DNA of 64,000 nucleotides from Cyclobacteriaceae bacterium (GCA_016787645.1 JAEUUF010000020.1:62001-126000); one strand, 5' to 3'; counted from the stretch's first letter, positions 24,295 through 33,595 are shown. Notes: a model not told the origin generated them from the sequence alone. Translations and numbers: made by a program.

Positions 24295-26352
24295 ATGGTG
24301 CATTTCCTGACTCCCGGAAAACTTGCATCTCTCCTCCTAATCCTTCTCGGCTCATTGGGAGTCGCTGCCCAAGTCAGGCAAGACTCCACAAGGGTACTTG
24401 ATGAAGTTACTGTTGAAGCCTATGCCGCTGACCGGAAAGCCAGCGAAGTCGCCGCTTCTATCGGGGTTATCCAGCAAAAGGACCTTAATCGCTTCAGCCA
24501 GGCATCATTGCTCCCGTCATTTAACCTCTTGCCCGGGGTACGTATGGAAGAACGCTCACCCGGCAGCTATCGCTTCTCCATCCGCGGAAGTCTGCTCCGC
24601 TCACCGTTTGGAATCAGAAATGTAAAATTTTATTGGAACGGTTTGCCCTTTACAGATGGGGGCGGAAATACTTACTTGAATCTCCTTGACCTCTATTCGG
24701 TGAACAAGGCCGAAGTCATTAAGGGACCGGCGGGAAGCATGTATGGGGCGGGAACTGGAGGAGCCGTATTATTGAGGTCTCCGGAGATTCAAGGCTCTGG
24801 ACTTGGGCTCACGGCACAGTACGGCTCCTTCGGTAGTTTACGGTATGGCGGCGCCGTGGAGGCTCATAGCGAAAGTCTAGATTCACGTGTGCAGTTTGTT
24901 CGCCAGCAATCGGACGGGTATCGCAGCCAAAGTGCGATGAAGCGAAATGCCTTTAACGCCGACATGAGCTTCACCATTGACGCGGCATCTGTAGTCAACG
25001 TCATTGTCCTTTATAGTGACTTATACTATCAAACACCCGGGGGCCTTACCGAGCTTCAATACTTATCCGATCCGCGACAAGCGCGACCAACCTCACCTTC
25101 CGGGCCTGGCGCCATTGAGCAGAAAGCTGCCGTTTATAATCAAACGCTGTTCAGCGGGGTGACTTTGGAGCGTCAATGGACCAAAAAATGGTCGACACTC
25201 ATCGGGCTGGTTGGATCGGACACCGACTTCCGAAATCCTTCCATTCGCAATTATGAAACCCGGAAAGAACAGAATTTTGGAGCCCGGGTGTCAAGCCGGT
25301 ATCAAGATACGCGCCTGAACCTGACATTCGGCGGTGAATACCAACATCTTAACTCTCCGGTTATCGTCACCAATAATGTCAGTGGTAATCCCGGAACGCA
25401 GGTCATTTCCAAAGATGACATCACTTCCAACATGGCTATGGGCTTCGGTCAGTTGGAAGCCGATCTCGGCCACAATAACATGCTCACCGCAGGATTCAGT
25501 TTTAATTATCTCGAATACAATGACAACCGGCTTGCGCTTTCTCCCCCGGAAACAAATGCGAGAAAATTCAATCCGGTCTTGCTACCAAGATTGGCGCTGC
25601 TAAAGAAACTATCGCCCACTGTTTCGGTCTACGCTTCAGCGAGCAAAGGATACTCTCCTCCTACTGTGGCTGAAGTAATTCCATCAACAGGAATCTATAA
25701 CCCAACGCTGAATCCAGAAACCGGATGGAGTTATGAGGCGGGCTTTTCAGGTTCGCTGGGTTCATCCTTTGATTTTCACCTGGCCCTGTACGATTTCCTA
25801 CTCACCAACGCGATCGTGCTCCAACGCGATTCCAGCGGGGCCGATTATTTTGTCAATGCAGGGGAAACGCGTCAACAGGGAATAGAGCTAAACGCGACAT
25901 GGACAAAACACTTTGCCGCACGAATAAAGGAGTTGCGGGCAGTGACCAGCGTCACGTACAGTCACTATCGCTTTGGCAATTATGTGAACGACGGGAATGA
26001 CTATTCAGGTAATGCAGTGACTGGCGTTCCTCCGCTCGTGGCGGTAGCCGGAATTGATGTAACAATGCAGCAAGGTTGGTACTTACGCGTGACGGGCACC
26101 TTCGTTGATCGAATTCCACTGAACGATGCAAACACCGCCTATTCAGCCGACTATTTCTTGCTGGGTGCACGAGCGGGGTATCAATCCGCAGGCAAGATGC
26201 CTGTCGATTTCTTTGCTGGTGTAGACAATGCTTTGAACCAGCGTTACAGCCTCGGAAACGATTTGAATGCAGCGGGTGGGCGATATTATAATGCGGCACC
26301 GACTGTGAACTACTACGTGGGGATCACGTCAAGAATTCCATTTGTCAGGTAG
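24295..26352 (+). CDS. TonB-dependent outer-membrane receptor
   Basis: A 685-residue outer-membrane protein. Signal peptide about 1-25 ending 'LGVAAQ', then a plug domain starting near 'DEVTVEAYAADRKASEVAASIGVIQQ' with 'GVRMEERSPGSYRFSIRGS' and 'VIKGPAGSMYGAGTGGAVLL', typical of FecA-like receptors, then a beta barrel ending in an aromatic-type strand 'YYVGITSRIPFVR'. There is no N-terminal carboxypeptidase-regulatory-like domain, in contrast to the receptor at 49882. The substrate cannot be read from the sequence; ferric siderophore is the default. It starts 7 bases after ispH and has no visible promoter, so it is likely in the same transcript. Confidence 0.9.
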   Translation: MVHFLTPGKLASLLLILLGSLGVAAQVRQDSTRVLDEVTVEAYAADRKASEVAASIGVIQQKDLNRFSQASLLPSFNLLPGVRMEERSPGSYRFSIRGSLLRSPFGIRNVKFYWNGLPFTDGGGNTYLNLLDLYSVNKAEVIKGPAGSMYGAGTGGAVLLRSPEIQGSGLGLTAQYGSFGSLRYGGAVEAHSESLDSRVQFVRQQSDGYRSQSAMKRNAFNADMSFTIDAASVVNVIVLYSDLYYQTPGGLTELQYLSDPRQARPTSPSGPGAIEQKAAVYNQTLFSGVTLERQWTKKWSTLIGLVGSDTDFRNPSIRNYETRKEQNFGARVSSRYQDTRLNLTFGGEYQHLNSPVIVTNNVSGNPGTQVISKDDITSNMAMGFGQLEADLGHNNMLTAGFSFNYLEYNDNRLALSPPETNARKFNPVLLPRLALLKKLSPTVSVYASASKGYSPPTVAEVIPSTGIYNPTLNPETGWSYEAGFSGSLGSSFDFHLALYDFLLTNAIVLQRDSSGADYFVNAGETRQQGIELNATWTKHFAARIKELRAVTSVTYSHYRFGNYVNDGNDYSGNAVTGVPPLVAVAGIDVTMQQGWYLRVTGTFVDRIPLNDANTAYSADYFLLGARAGYQSAGKMPVDFFAGVDNALNQRYSLGNDLNAAGGRYYNAAPTVNYYVGITSRIPFVR

Positions 26353-26357
26353 TAGAA

Positions 26358-26732
26358 TCAGGCCGACTTCTTCACCAAGCGACGATCCAGCCATTGCAAT
26401 CCGGCGATGAACACCACACCAAACAGGGTAAGTGCGGGATAACCGGTCAGAAATTTGAGGATCCCCAATTCCGGGGTGAACCCAGTGCGCCAAATGGCAA
26501 CAACCAGCGCGAGGACGCACGCCGTAATGCCCACATACAACCAGACCAAATCGCTTGAGGAGCTTGATGACCCGGCTTGGATGCGCAGCATGACGCGGTC
26601 TGCAAATGAGGGCGGTAGGGAAAATTTCGGTTCACGCTGAAGAGCATCTACTATTTTCCGGTAGACCTGCCCCTCATGCCCCGGCACCGATTCGCCCTGG
26701 TTGATTCGCTCCTGGATATCCTCGTCTTTCAT
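26358..26732 (-). CDS. Membrane protein downstream of an ECF sigma factor, possible anti-sigma factor
   Basis: A 124-residue protein with a soluble N-terminal part (about 1-60) and two membrane segments (about 64-84 and 96-115). It overlaps the 3' end of the sigma gene by 4 bases (ATGA), so the two are coupled. The order, size and topology (cytoplasmic N-terminus, membrane C-terminus) fit an anti-sigma factor, but I see no zinc-binding His-x3-Cys-x2-Cys motif. The N-terminal 'LPPSFADRVMLRIQ' resembles short motifs in bacteroidotal membrane regulators of this kind. Function is inferred from context. Confidence 0.6.
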   Translation of the reverse strand: MKDEDIQERINQGESVPGHEGQVYRKIVDALQREPKFSLPPSFADRVMLRIQAGSSSSSSDLVWLYVGITACVLALVVAIWRTGFTPELGILKFLTGYPALTLFGVVFIAGLQWLDRRLVKKSA

Positions 26733-27289
26733 GCGATTTCTCTGTGAAGATATTTCGTTAATTTCTCTTTCAATAGTTTCCGTGCACGGAAAAGATAGTT
26801 CTTCACCGTGCCCTCAGGCATGCCCATTACCTCGCCGACCTCCGCATAATTCATTCCGTCCAGGTGGTAGAGCGTAAGCACTGCCTTGTACTGGGGCGGG
26901 AGCTGATCAACGAAGATCAAAACGCGTTCCTCTTCGTCTTTTGCCGAGAGAATTTCCGCTGGATTATCCCGCTCAACGAACCGTTCAATCCAACCTTCAT
27001 CTTCCGGGATCTCCTGAAATTGCATCCGCTGCTTTCGTATATGGTTGATGGCATGCCGGTAGGCAATCGTCGCTATCCATGTACTCAGTTTCGACTGGAA
27101 GCCAAATTCAGGGAGCTTTTCATACACTTTCAAAAAAACATCCTGGCAGATCTCTTCGAGATCCTCGTTGCCCTTGACCAACCGGCCAACCATATGGGCC
27201 ACAAGGCGCTCATGCTGCCGGATCAAGGCCCTCAGCGCGGATTCCTCCCCTTGAAGAACCCGGGAGACCAGGGTCCGGTCATCTGTCAT
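26729..27289 (-). CDS. RNA polymerase ECF-type sigma factor
   Basis: A 186-residue sigma-70 family protein from the ATG at 27287-27289. Region 2 has 'LVGRLVKGNEDLEEICQDVFLKVYEKLPEF' (core-binding and -10 recognition helix) and 'KLSTWIATIAYRHAINHIRK'. Region 4 has 'LPPQYKAVLTLYHLDGMNYAEVGEVMGMPEGTVKNYLFRARKLLKEKL' with the helix-turn-helix. There is no region 1.1 or 3, so it is of the ECF class. It is coupled to a small membrane protein, a likely regulator. An upstream extension of the frame to 27370 is not sigma-like. Confidence 0.9.
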   Translation of the reverse strand: MTDDRTLVSRVLQGEESALRALIRQHERLVAHMVGRLVKGNEDLEEICQDVFLKVYEKLPEFGFQSKLSTWIATIAYRHAINHIRKQRMQFQEIPEDEGWIERFVERDNPAEILSAKDEEERVLIFVDQLPPQYKAVLTLYHLDGMNYAEVGEVMGMPEGTVKNYLFRARKLLKEKLTKYLHREIA

Positions 27290-27468
27290 TGGGGGGTTGG
27301 ACACGGATTTTAGGGAGAATGTTGCAGTAGGTACGTAATTTTTAAGGATCCGGCGGTTCCCTCGGTACACAAATTCAACATTTCAAAACAATTCAGCGAT
27401 AATGATCCTTGCCTGCAACATTCCCGGCTCAGCCGGTGTCCAATGCCTCAACACCAAACAACTGATCC

Positions 27469-27816
27469 ATGATTTCCAACGATGTACTAATGCCCATTGC
27501 GATAATGGGAAGTTTTGGGGCCTCACTGTATTACTTTACCAAAGTGATGACCGACTATATCCTCAAGAAGAAAATGATTGAGAAGGGCTATGTCAATGAG
27601 GACACCCAATCCATCTTTCGTCAGCAAGAGCGCACAGAAAACAAATATGCTTCACTCAAGTGGGGGCTCATTCTCTTCTTTGCGGGAGTTTCTTTCGTCC
27701 TGATGGAGTTCATACCCACCTACGGCAATTCCCCGCTGCCTTTCGGCATGTTTGCGATTGCCGTATCGCTTGGCTTTTTGATTTACTACTACCTCGTCAA
27801 GCGAGAGACCAAGTAA
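27469..27816 (+). CDS. Small membrane protein of unknown function
   Basis: A 115-residue protein with three predicted membrane segments: about 8-27 ('LMPIAIMGSFGASLYYFTKVM'), 64-82 ('WGLILFFAGVSFVLMEFI') and 91-108. A charged loop 'LKKKMIEKGYVNEDTQSIFRQQERTENKYAS' separates the first two. This layout resembles the DUF6249-type proteins seen next to ECF sigma factors in Bacteroidota. It is transcribed divergently from the sigma factor at 26729 and could be part of its regulon; that is inference from position. Confidence 0.65.
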   Translation: MISNDVLMPIAIMGSFGASLYYFTKVMTDYILKKKMIEKGYVNEDTQSIFRQQERTENKYASLKWGLILFFAGVSFVLMEFIPTYGNSPLPFGMFAIAVSLGFLIYYYLVKRETK

Positions 27817-27895
27817 CCTTTCATCCACACCATCGTCTAAGTCACCTGCGTCGGGACTCCGGTGCCGATCATCTTCACAACTATATCCGATACCC

Positions 27896-30340
27896 ATGAT
27901 CCGCAATTATCTAAAAACAGCCTTCCGAAGCCTGGTACGTCATCGCTTCTTCTCGTTCATCAATATCTTCGGATTATCGGTTGCGATGGCCTTATCGATG
28001 TGCATCATTATGTTGGTGGCGGATCAGATGAGCTACGATCGCTACAACACCCGCAGGGATCGCATCTATCGGATCAACAGTATTCCGCTGGGCAAGAATG
28101 GAGAACAGTTTAGCGAGACGTCTACTACCTCGATGCCGCTGCGTCAGGAATTGCTGGACAATTACACCGGCGTTGAAAAGGCTGTCCGCATTCACCGCGG
28201 GTTCGGAAATATGTGGCTTGAAATTGGACAAAATGTAAATATCCCTCTCTCCGGCTATTTCGCCGATCCCGAAATCCTCGAGCTGTTTCAATATGAATTG
28301 GAGTATGGAGACCCCGCCACGGCTCTCCGTGATCCCTATTCGGTTGTTCTCACCCGGAAGACCGCCCGCAAACTGTTTAAGCAGGAGAACCCGGTAGGTG
28401 AAACGTTCAAAGTGGGCGTTGAAGGGCCCTACAAAGTCACCGGTGTTTTGAAAGAGACAAAACAAAAGACGCATATCGCCTTTGATGCCCTCGCGAGTTT
28501 TAGCACGACGTATAGCCTGGCGGTAGCCAAAACCAACCACGGATTGGAAGACGCTTCCGGGAGTTTTGCACACCTGAACAACTGGTATCACTACTGGTCA
28601 GGCTGGGTATACATTCTTGTCGAGAAGGGAAAATCCCAGGAAGAAATAGTCGGGCACCTCGACGCCATCGCAAAGAAAAACAACGATGGGATAACAAACC
28701 CGGACCGGCAAAATAAAGTAAAGTATGCCCTTCAAAACCTGATGGACATTACGCCCGGCCACACCATTAATAATGCCATCGGGCCTGTGTTGCCATGGTT
28801 CTTCGTCTATTTCTTTATCGCTCTCGCCGGTGTAGTCATGCTTACCTCATGCTTCAATTTCACGAATCTCAGTATTGCGCGCTCACTCACCCGTGCCCGG
28901 GAAATCGGGGTACGTAAAGTGACCGGTGCCGCTCGCTGGCAGATCTTTCTTCAATTTCTTTCAGAATCGGTGATGGTATCGCTTTTCGCACTGGCCCAGG
29001 CGATTGTGTTGCTGATTGCACTGAAACCCCTCATGCTGCAGTTAAGCTTTGCCCAACTATTGCGGTGGGACCTCGAGATGAATTATCTCATCGGCGCAAT
29101 CTTCCTGGCGTTCGCCATTGTAGTTGGTATTCTGGCTGGCCTTTTCCCTGCCGTAGTACTGAGCGGCTTCCAGCCGGTCAAAGTGCTGAAGAGCCTGAAT
29201 ACGATGAAACTTTTCTCCAGCCTGCGACTGCGCAAAGCCCTGCTGGTCGGGCAGTTCACTTTCTCCCTGGTATTTATTCTCTCCGTGATCGTTGTGTTCA
29301 ACCAATTGCAGCTCTTCCTCCGCACAGATCATGGGTTCAGCATGGAAAAGAAGATGATCGTCAGCCTGAACAATACCTCTCCTGAAACACTGAAGACAGC
29401 GCTGGAGCAGCAAAGCGGGATCGAATCCGTCACGGCTGTCTCCCATTTACCGGCGGCCGGTTTCAACTATGCGTCCGGATACAAGAAGTCGCTCGATGAA
29501 AAGGACTGGAATACGATTTCTTACTTCTCCGTAGACGAAGATTACCTCGCCAACATGGGAGTGGAGTTGCGCTCCGGGGAGTTTTTCAAGGCAACTAACG
29601 GGTCTTCGAATAAGAATTTCATTGTACTCAATGAAAAGGCGATAGAATCCTTTCACTTCGACTCCCCTGAGGAAGCGATTGGTCAGGAGATCTATGCTTA
29701 TGATTCCAGCCGCCTCATGATCATTGGAGTAGTCAAGAACTACAATCATGAAATGCTCATGGAGAAACTCACTTCCATGGCGCTGATCTATAAGCCAGAG
29801 GAGTTCCGCATGCTTCAAGTCCGCTATACCGGCACCTATGATGAGGCCAGCAAGGTGGTCGAATCCGTTTGGGCCACGATTAATCCCACCCTGAAGGTTG
29901 ACTTCAAGGATTTCTATGCCGAGATACACAAAATGTATGATGTCCTCTTCGGTGACCTCGTCAGTTTACTAACCGTAATATCTTCCCTTGCGATACTCAT
30001 TTCATGCCTTGGGTTGTTGGGTATGGCCACCTATACTACCGAAACCCGCATCAAGGAAATTTCCATCCGGAAAGTATTGGGAAGCAGCAACTCAGCGTTG
30101 ATCTACCTGTTGTCAAAAGGTTTCTTCGTCATTCTGCTTATTTCCATCGTGATCGCCGTACCCACGGCTTATTACATCAACAATCTATGGCTGGAACAGT
30201 TGGCGTATCACGTCAGTGTTGATTGGGTAACCATCTGCCTTGGGGTTGGAGCCTTGATGGTGTTTGGCGCGCTCACCATTGGCTCGCAGACCTGGCGTGC
30301 GGTGTTTGTCAACCCTGTGGAGAATCTCAAGAGCGAGTAA
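27896..30340 (+). CDS. ABC transporter permease, MacB/FtsX type
   Basis: An 814-residue permease. An N-terminal membrane helix (about 20-42) is followed by a MacB-type periplasmic core domain (about 50-270), three helices forming the first FtsX domain with 'TNLSIARSLTRAREIGVRKVTGA' (about 325-347), a second periplasmic domain (about 455-670) and a C-terminal FtsX block with 'ETRIKEISIRKVLGSSN'. The duplication of two FtsX halves is common in Bacteroidota. No ATPase gene is adjacent, so it must borrow one. The substrate is unknown; such exporters move lipoproteins, peptides or drugs, or transmit mechanical signals. Confidence 0.88.
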   Translation: MIRNYLKTAFRSLVRHRFFSFINIFGLSVAMALSMCIIMLVADQMSYDRYNTRRDRIYRINSIPLGKNGEQFSETSTTSMPLRQELLDNYTGVEKAVRIHRGFGNMWLEIGQNVNIPLSGYFADPEILELFQYELEYGDPATALRDPYSVVLTRKTARKLFKQENPVGETFKVGVEGPYKVTGVLKETKQKTHIAFDALASFSTTYSLAVAKTNHGLEDASGSFAHLNNWYHYWSGWVYILVEKGKSQEEIVGHLDAIAKKNNDGITNPDRQNKVKYALQNLMDITPGHTINNAIGPVLPWFFVYFFIALAGVVMLTSCFNFTNLSIARSLTRAREIGVRKVTGAARWQIFLQFLSESVMVSLFALAQAIVLLIALKPLMLQLSFAQLLRWDLEMNYLIGAIFLAFAIVVGILAGLFPAVVLSGFQPVKVLKSLNTMKLFSSLRLRKALLVGQFTFSLVFILSVIVVFNQLQLFLRTDHGFSMEKKMIVSLNNTSPETLKTALEQQSGIESVTAVSHLPAAGFNYASGYKKSLDEKDWNTISYFSVDEDYLANMGVELRSGEFFKATNGSSNKNFIVLNEKAIESFHFDSPEEAIGQEIYAYDSSRLMIIGVVKNYNHEMLMEKLTSMALIYKPEEFRMLQVRYTGTYDEASKVVESVWATINPTLKVDFKDFYAEIHKMYDVLFGDLVSLLTVISSLAILISCLGLLGMATYTTETRIKEISIRKVLGSSNSALIYLLSKGFFVILLISIVIAVPTAYYINNLWLEQLAYHVSVDWVTICLGVGALMVFGALTIGSQTWRAVFVNPVENLKSE

Positions 30341-30581
30341 TACCCCGCTTCCTCACCTGGACAAAAAGTAACAGCAAGGGAATCGCGCCGGCAATGCCGA
30401 TTATTACGGTTAGTTTCAGTCCATTCAAGAATGCAATCGAGAGCGTAGCCCTGCTTGCTTCCAAAATCCCAAAAGCCTCCATCAAGCCAAAGAGACCAGA
30501 ACAGCCGATCCAGGCCACTGACAGGATGATCAGGTAAAGTCGCAGTTCACTGCCTTGAGATGATTCGGGTCTTTCAGACAT
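30327..30581 (-). CDS. Small membrane protein paired with an ExbB-like protein
   Basis: An 84-residue protein with two membrane segments (about 15-36 and 55-74). It overlaps the ExbB-like gene by 8 bases on the same strand, and the convergent permease gene by 14 bases. It is not ExbD-like: ExbD has a single helix and a periplasmic domain. Unknown function; the coupling suggests that it works with the ExbB-like protein. Confidence 0.55.
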   Translation of the reverse strand: MSERPESSQGSELRLYLIILSVAWIGCSGLFGLMEAFGILEASRATLSIAFLNGLKLTVIIGIAGAIPLLLLFVQVRKRGITRS

Positions 30582-30951
30582 TCGTGCTCCGGTTCATAAG
30601 TCTGATTACCAGGTATGAAAGAAGTGAAAAGCAAAAGATCAACAGTCCGTAGAGTACCGTAATCAAGGCAACCTTTAGCCCTCCACAAATCACGTTAAAC
30701 GGAATATTATCTTTCGCCGACTCCAGTGCCCCGAGTGCATAGAAAAACCCGATCAACGTCGACCATGTGCCCCACGCAGCCGCCAGGCCACCAAGCTGCT
30801 TGATAGCTTCCACCCAATTCGGGTTAATCGGCTTCTTCCGAACGACAGCAAGCAAGGCATACAAAACAAGAGCAATAATCGCGAACAGGATAAGCGTGAG
30901 AACCAGCATGAATTGGATCCCACCGATCGTATGCATCTCAAAGAATGACAT
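30574..30951 (-). CDS. MotA/TolQ/ExbB proton-channel-like protein
   Basis: A 125-residue membrane protein from the ATG at 30949-30951. One helix at about 10-35 is followed by 'GGLAAAWGTWSTLIGFFYALGALESAKDNIPFNVICGGLKVALITVLYGLLIFCFSLLSYLV'-like sequence spanning two helices. The Gly/Ala-rich part followed by 'GGLKVALITVLYGLL' is the MotA/TolQ/ExbB signature. It is half the size of ExbB and lacks a partner ExbD. The frame continues upstream to 31209, overlapping the sensor kinase gene on the other strand, but that part has no family character. Confidence 0.7.
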   Translation of the reverse strand: MSFFEMHTIGGIQFMLVLTLILFAIIALVLYALLAVVRKKPINPNWVEAIKQLGGLAAAWGTWSTLIGFFYALGALESAKDNIPFNVICGGLKVALITVLYGLLIFCFSLLSYLVIRLMNRSTNV

Positions 30952-31071
30952 AGTGGTAAAGTTTTGGTTTTGTTTCCGTCCAGGCAAGGTTACGGCACTG
31001 GGAAATGAAAACCATTCCATTTGCAGCCAGGGGCCGCCTTCGTATGGGATAAAGCGGGATTTGCACCCCTC

Positions 31072-32193
31072 ATGGCGAAAAGCACCTCCAATTGGTTGAA
31101 AGCCGTTAATCCAGCCCCGGGGAATTCCCTTTTTCCTTACTTCGTGTTCGTGAACGGTTTTGAAAGGAGCCTGGATAGGGTAGTTACACGGCAGCGCTGG
31201 TTGCTGCATGTGTTGTTCTGGGTTTTCGTGTTGATCTTTTACGCTGTGTTCTTTGGAAGAAAGAACAGCAACTACCTTTTGACAGGGTTCCTTGTGGTCT
31301 TGTTGCTTCCGGTTACTGCGGCGACAATGTATTTCATGAACTACTTTCTGGTTCCGCGCTATTTGCTGAAAGCAAACTATGGAAAGTTCTTGCTGTACTT
31401 TGTCTACACGCTGACGTTTTCCCTATTCCTGGAAATGATCGTTGCGTTCATGGTTTTCCTCCTCCTCGCAGAGGTCAAGATCAAGGACATGAGTCCCGCT
31501 TCCGTGGACTTTGTATTTATGCTTACCTCCCTCCTTCTTGTGGTTTTCATGGGAATGGGTATAAAGATGTTGCTTCACTGGCGGCGCTCCAGGGAAGACT
31601 ATGAAAGACTGCTTCGCGAAAAGGTAGAGGCTGAATTGAAATTCCTTAAAGCACAATTGAATCCCCATTTTCTCTTCAACACACTCAACAACCTCTATTA
31701 CCTGACCATTCAAAAGTCGGATAAGGCACCGCAAGCCATCCTCCAACTTAGTGAGATCCTGGATTACGTCATGAGGTCAGGAAAATTGGTCTTCGTTCCA
31801 CTTACCGAAGAGCTCAAACAGGTTAATAATTATATCTCTCTCGAACAGCTACGCTATGAGGACAGGGTAGAGATAAGGCAAACACTCTTGGGCAATCCGG
31901 GCGATTTGACAATCGGTCCCATGATGTTCGTGTCGCTAATTGAAAACGCTTTCAAGCATGGCGTTTTGAATTCTCCGGGACAAACTTGGATTGAAATAAA
32001 GACCCTTTGTGACCCTAGCCAAGTTGCCTTCGAAATTTCCAACCCGGTGAATGGGCCTACCCTGAGTGAAGGAATCGGGCTTGATAATTTACGGAACCAG
32101 CTTAACTACCTCTATCCCAATGATCACCGCCTCAGCATTGAAAATGCAGATAACAAATTCAGTGTTAAATTGACAGTGACTCAGAAGAAATGA
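31072..32193 (+). CDS. LytS/YehU-type sensor histidine kinase
   Basis: Membrane sensor kinase with four predicted helices (about residues 30-170 of the open frame), a short coiled segment and a His_kinase domain. The H-box reads 'LKAQLNPHFLFNTLNNLYYL', and the ATP-binding part has 'MMFVSLIENAFKHGV' and 'GIGLDNLRNQL'. It overlaps the LytTR regulator by 4 bases (ATGA), giving a classic two-component pair. The start is uncertain: ATG at 31072 is used; a TTG at 31021 and GTG codons at 31144 and 31150 are alternatives, the last nearest to the usual family start. The stimulus is unknown. Confidence 0.88.
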   Translation: MAKSTSNWLKAVNPAPGNSLFPYFVFVNGFERSLDRVVTRQRWLLHVLFWVFVLIFYAVFFGRKNSNYLLTGFLVVLLLPVTAATMYFMNYFLVPRYLLKANYGKFLLYFVYTLTFSLFLEMIVAFMVFLLLAEVKIKDMSPASVDFVFMLTSLLLVVFMGMGIKMLLHWRRSREDYERLLREKVEAELKFLKAQLNPHFLFNTLNNLYYLTIQKSDKAPQAILQLSEILDYVMRSGKLVFVPLTEELKQVNNYISLEQLRYEDRVEIRQTLLGNPGDLTIGPMMFVSLIENAFKHGVLNSPGQTWIEIKTLCDPSQVAFEISNPVNGPTLSEGIGLDNLRNQLNYLYPNDHRLSIENADNKFSVKLTVTQKK

Positions 32194-32906
32194 AGTTCCG
32201 CTGCCTGATCATTGAGGATGAGCCGCTGGCCCGCAAGTTGATTGCTTCGCATATCAACAGGGTTGAGAACCTGGAAATTGCCGGTGAATGCATTGACGCC
32301 TTCGCTGCTGGGAATTTTTTGCGGAAGCAAAGGGTTGATTTGATTTTCCTGGATTTACAGATGCCGGAGGTCTCCGGATTCCAATTTCTCCGAACCCTTC
32401 AGAATCCGCCTCGAGTAATCGTTACCACCGCTTTTCGCGAATTTGCACCGGAGGCGTTTGATTTGGAGGTGGTCGACTACCTCTTGAAACCCATATCTTT
32501 CGAGCGATTCACGAAAGCAATCAACAAGTTCTTTGACGCCAAATCCACAACGGCCATGGCTGACAAGCATCCATTGGATTTTGAGAAGTATATCTATGTG
32601 AAGTCAGATCGCAAATTGCACAAGACAGCTCTCGCGGACATCTATTTCATCGAGAGTCTTGATGAATATGTTCGAGTACATCTGAATGGATCGGTCCTCG
32701 TTACGCGAGCAAGCATCAGTTCCCTTGAAAATGCGTTAACCGATGAAAGATTTGTGAGAATCCACCGCTCCTTTATTGTCAACGCTAACCATGTAACTAT
32801 GGTTTCCGCCGAAGGCATACAAATAGGAAAGAAACTGCTGCCGTTTGGCAGGGCGTTCAAGAAATCAGCAATGGCTGCGTTGAAGCTAAAGGATCACCAA
32901 GTGTAA
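32190..32906 (+). CDS. LytTR-family response regulator
   Basis: A 238-residue regulator: receiver domain (1-118) with acidic pocket Glu9-Asp10, phosphoacceptor Asp55 in 'LIFLDLQMPEVSG' and Lys in 'DYLLKPIS', then a LytTR DNA-binding domain (about 135-235) with 'IYVKSDRKLHKTALADIYFIESLDEYVRVHL' and 'RIHRSFIVNANHV'. It pairs with the upstream LytS-type kinase through a 4-base overlap. LytTR proteins bind tandem direct repeats upstream of targets; no such site is evident within the window. Confidence 0.93.
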   Translation: MKFRCLIIEDEPLARKLIASHINRVENLEIAGECIDAFAAGNFLRKQRVDLIFLDLQMPEVSGFQFLRTLQNPPRVIVTTAFREFAPEAFDLEVVDYLLKPISFERFTKAINKFFDAKSTTAMADKHPLDFEKYIYVKSDRKLHKTALADIYFIESLDEYVRVHLNGSVLVTRASISSLENALTDERFVRIHRSFIVNANHVTMVSAEGIQIGKKLLPFGRAFKKSAMAALKLKDHQV

Positions 32907-32929
32907 CCCCGGAAGCGAAGCTTCCTTGA

Positions 32930-33595
32930 CTAAATATTCAAGTACTTCATCAGCATATCCAGCCGTTCCTTGCTATCGTCATCCCGGGCATCCTCCTGGT
33001 AGCGGCCTATGACCCGGTAGCCGAAACGTTCCAACGTGGCCACAATCCGCGACAGGTCAAGCTGGTTGATCTTTAAGGTCAGCTTGATCTTTCCTTTGTC
33101 GAGCACGTCTTCCACCATGGTGCTGCTGATGATCTTGGCGTTGTTCTCTTCAACATAACGGCTGATTTCGGCCAACGAGTAGTCGATAAGGTCCATGGAG
33201 AGTACCAGAATGCCACCGGGCATCTGTACAGAAGCCGACTGGGCAAAGGAGGCCATTACATCCTGCACGGTAATGATGCCCGCGTACTTGCCATGCTCGT
33301 TGAGAACCGCCACCATATTGAGCTTGTGCTCACCGGCTACGCGAAGAATATCAAAAAAATGCGAGTCGAGGGAAATGGTGCAGTCCTTTCCCACCAACAG
33401 GAACGAACCTACCGTTTTCTCGATGTCATTCGATTCCATGATGATCTCTTCAGAAATGAAGCCGAGGAGCAATCCTTCATCCACGACGGGAAGGAAGCTG
33501 CAACGGAATTCCTCCATCCACACAATGGCCTTGTGGGCATCATCCGTTACCTTGAGTGGCGGAATCATGTGGTTGATCAGTTCTTCAGCGATCAT
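32930..33595 (-). CDS. CBS-domain protein
   Basis: A 221-residue cytoplasmic protein. Two CBS motifs occupy about residues 5-120: 'AHKAIVWMEEFRCSFLPVVDEGLLLGFISEEI' and 'ILRVAGEHKLNMVAVLNEHGKYAGIITVQDVM'. The C-terminal third ('ISRYVEENNAKIISSTMVED' and 'KIKLTLKINQLDLSRIVATLERFGY') looks like an ACT-like domain. CBS pairs bind adenosine nucleotides and regulate partner proteins. It overlaps the upstream alpha/beta hydrolase gene by 4 bases, so the two are coupled. The partner it regulates is unknown. Confidence 0.8.
   Translation of the reverse strand: MIAEELINHMIPPLKVTDDAHKAIVWMEEFRCSFLPVVDEGLLLGFISEEIIMESNDIEKTVGSFLLVGKDCTISLDSHFFDILRVAGEHKLNMVAVLNEHGKYAGIITVQDVMASFAQSASVQMPGGILVLSMDLIDYSLAEISRYVEENNAKIISSTMVEDVLDKGKIKLTLKINQLDLSRIVATLERFGYRVIGRYQEDARDDDSKERLDMLMKYLNI

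Noticed and set aside
32911..32925. GGAAGC-GAA-GCTTCC hairpin between the LytTR gene and the CBS gene
   Set aside because: Only 6-base arms and no T-run; too weak to call a terminator.
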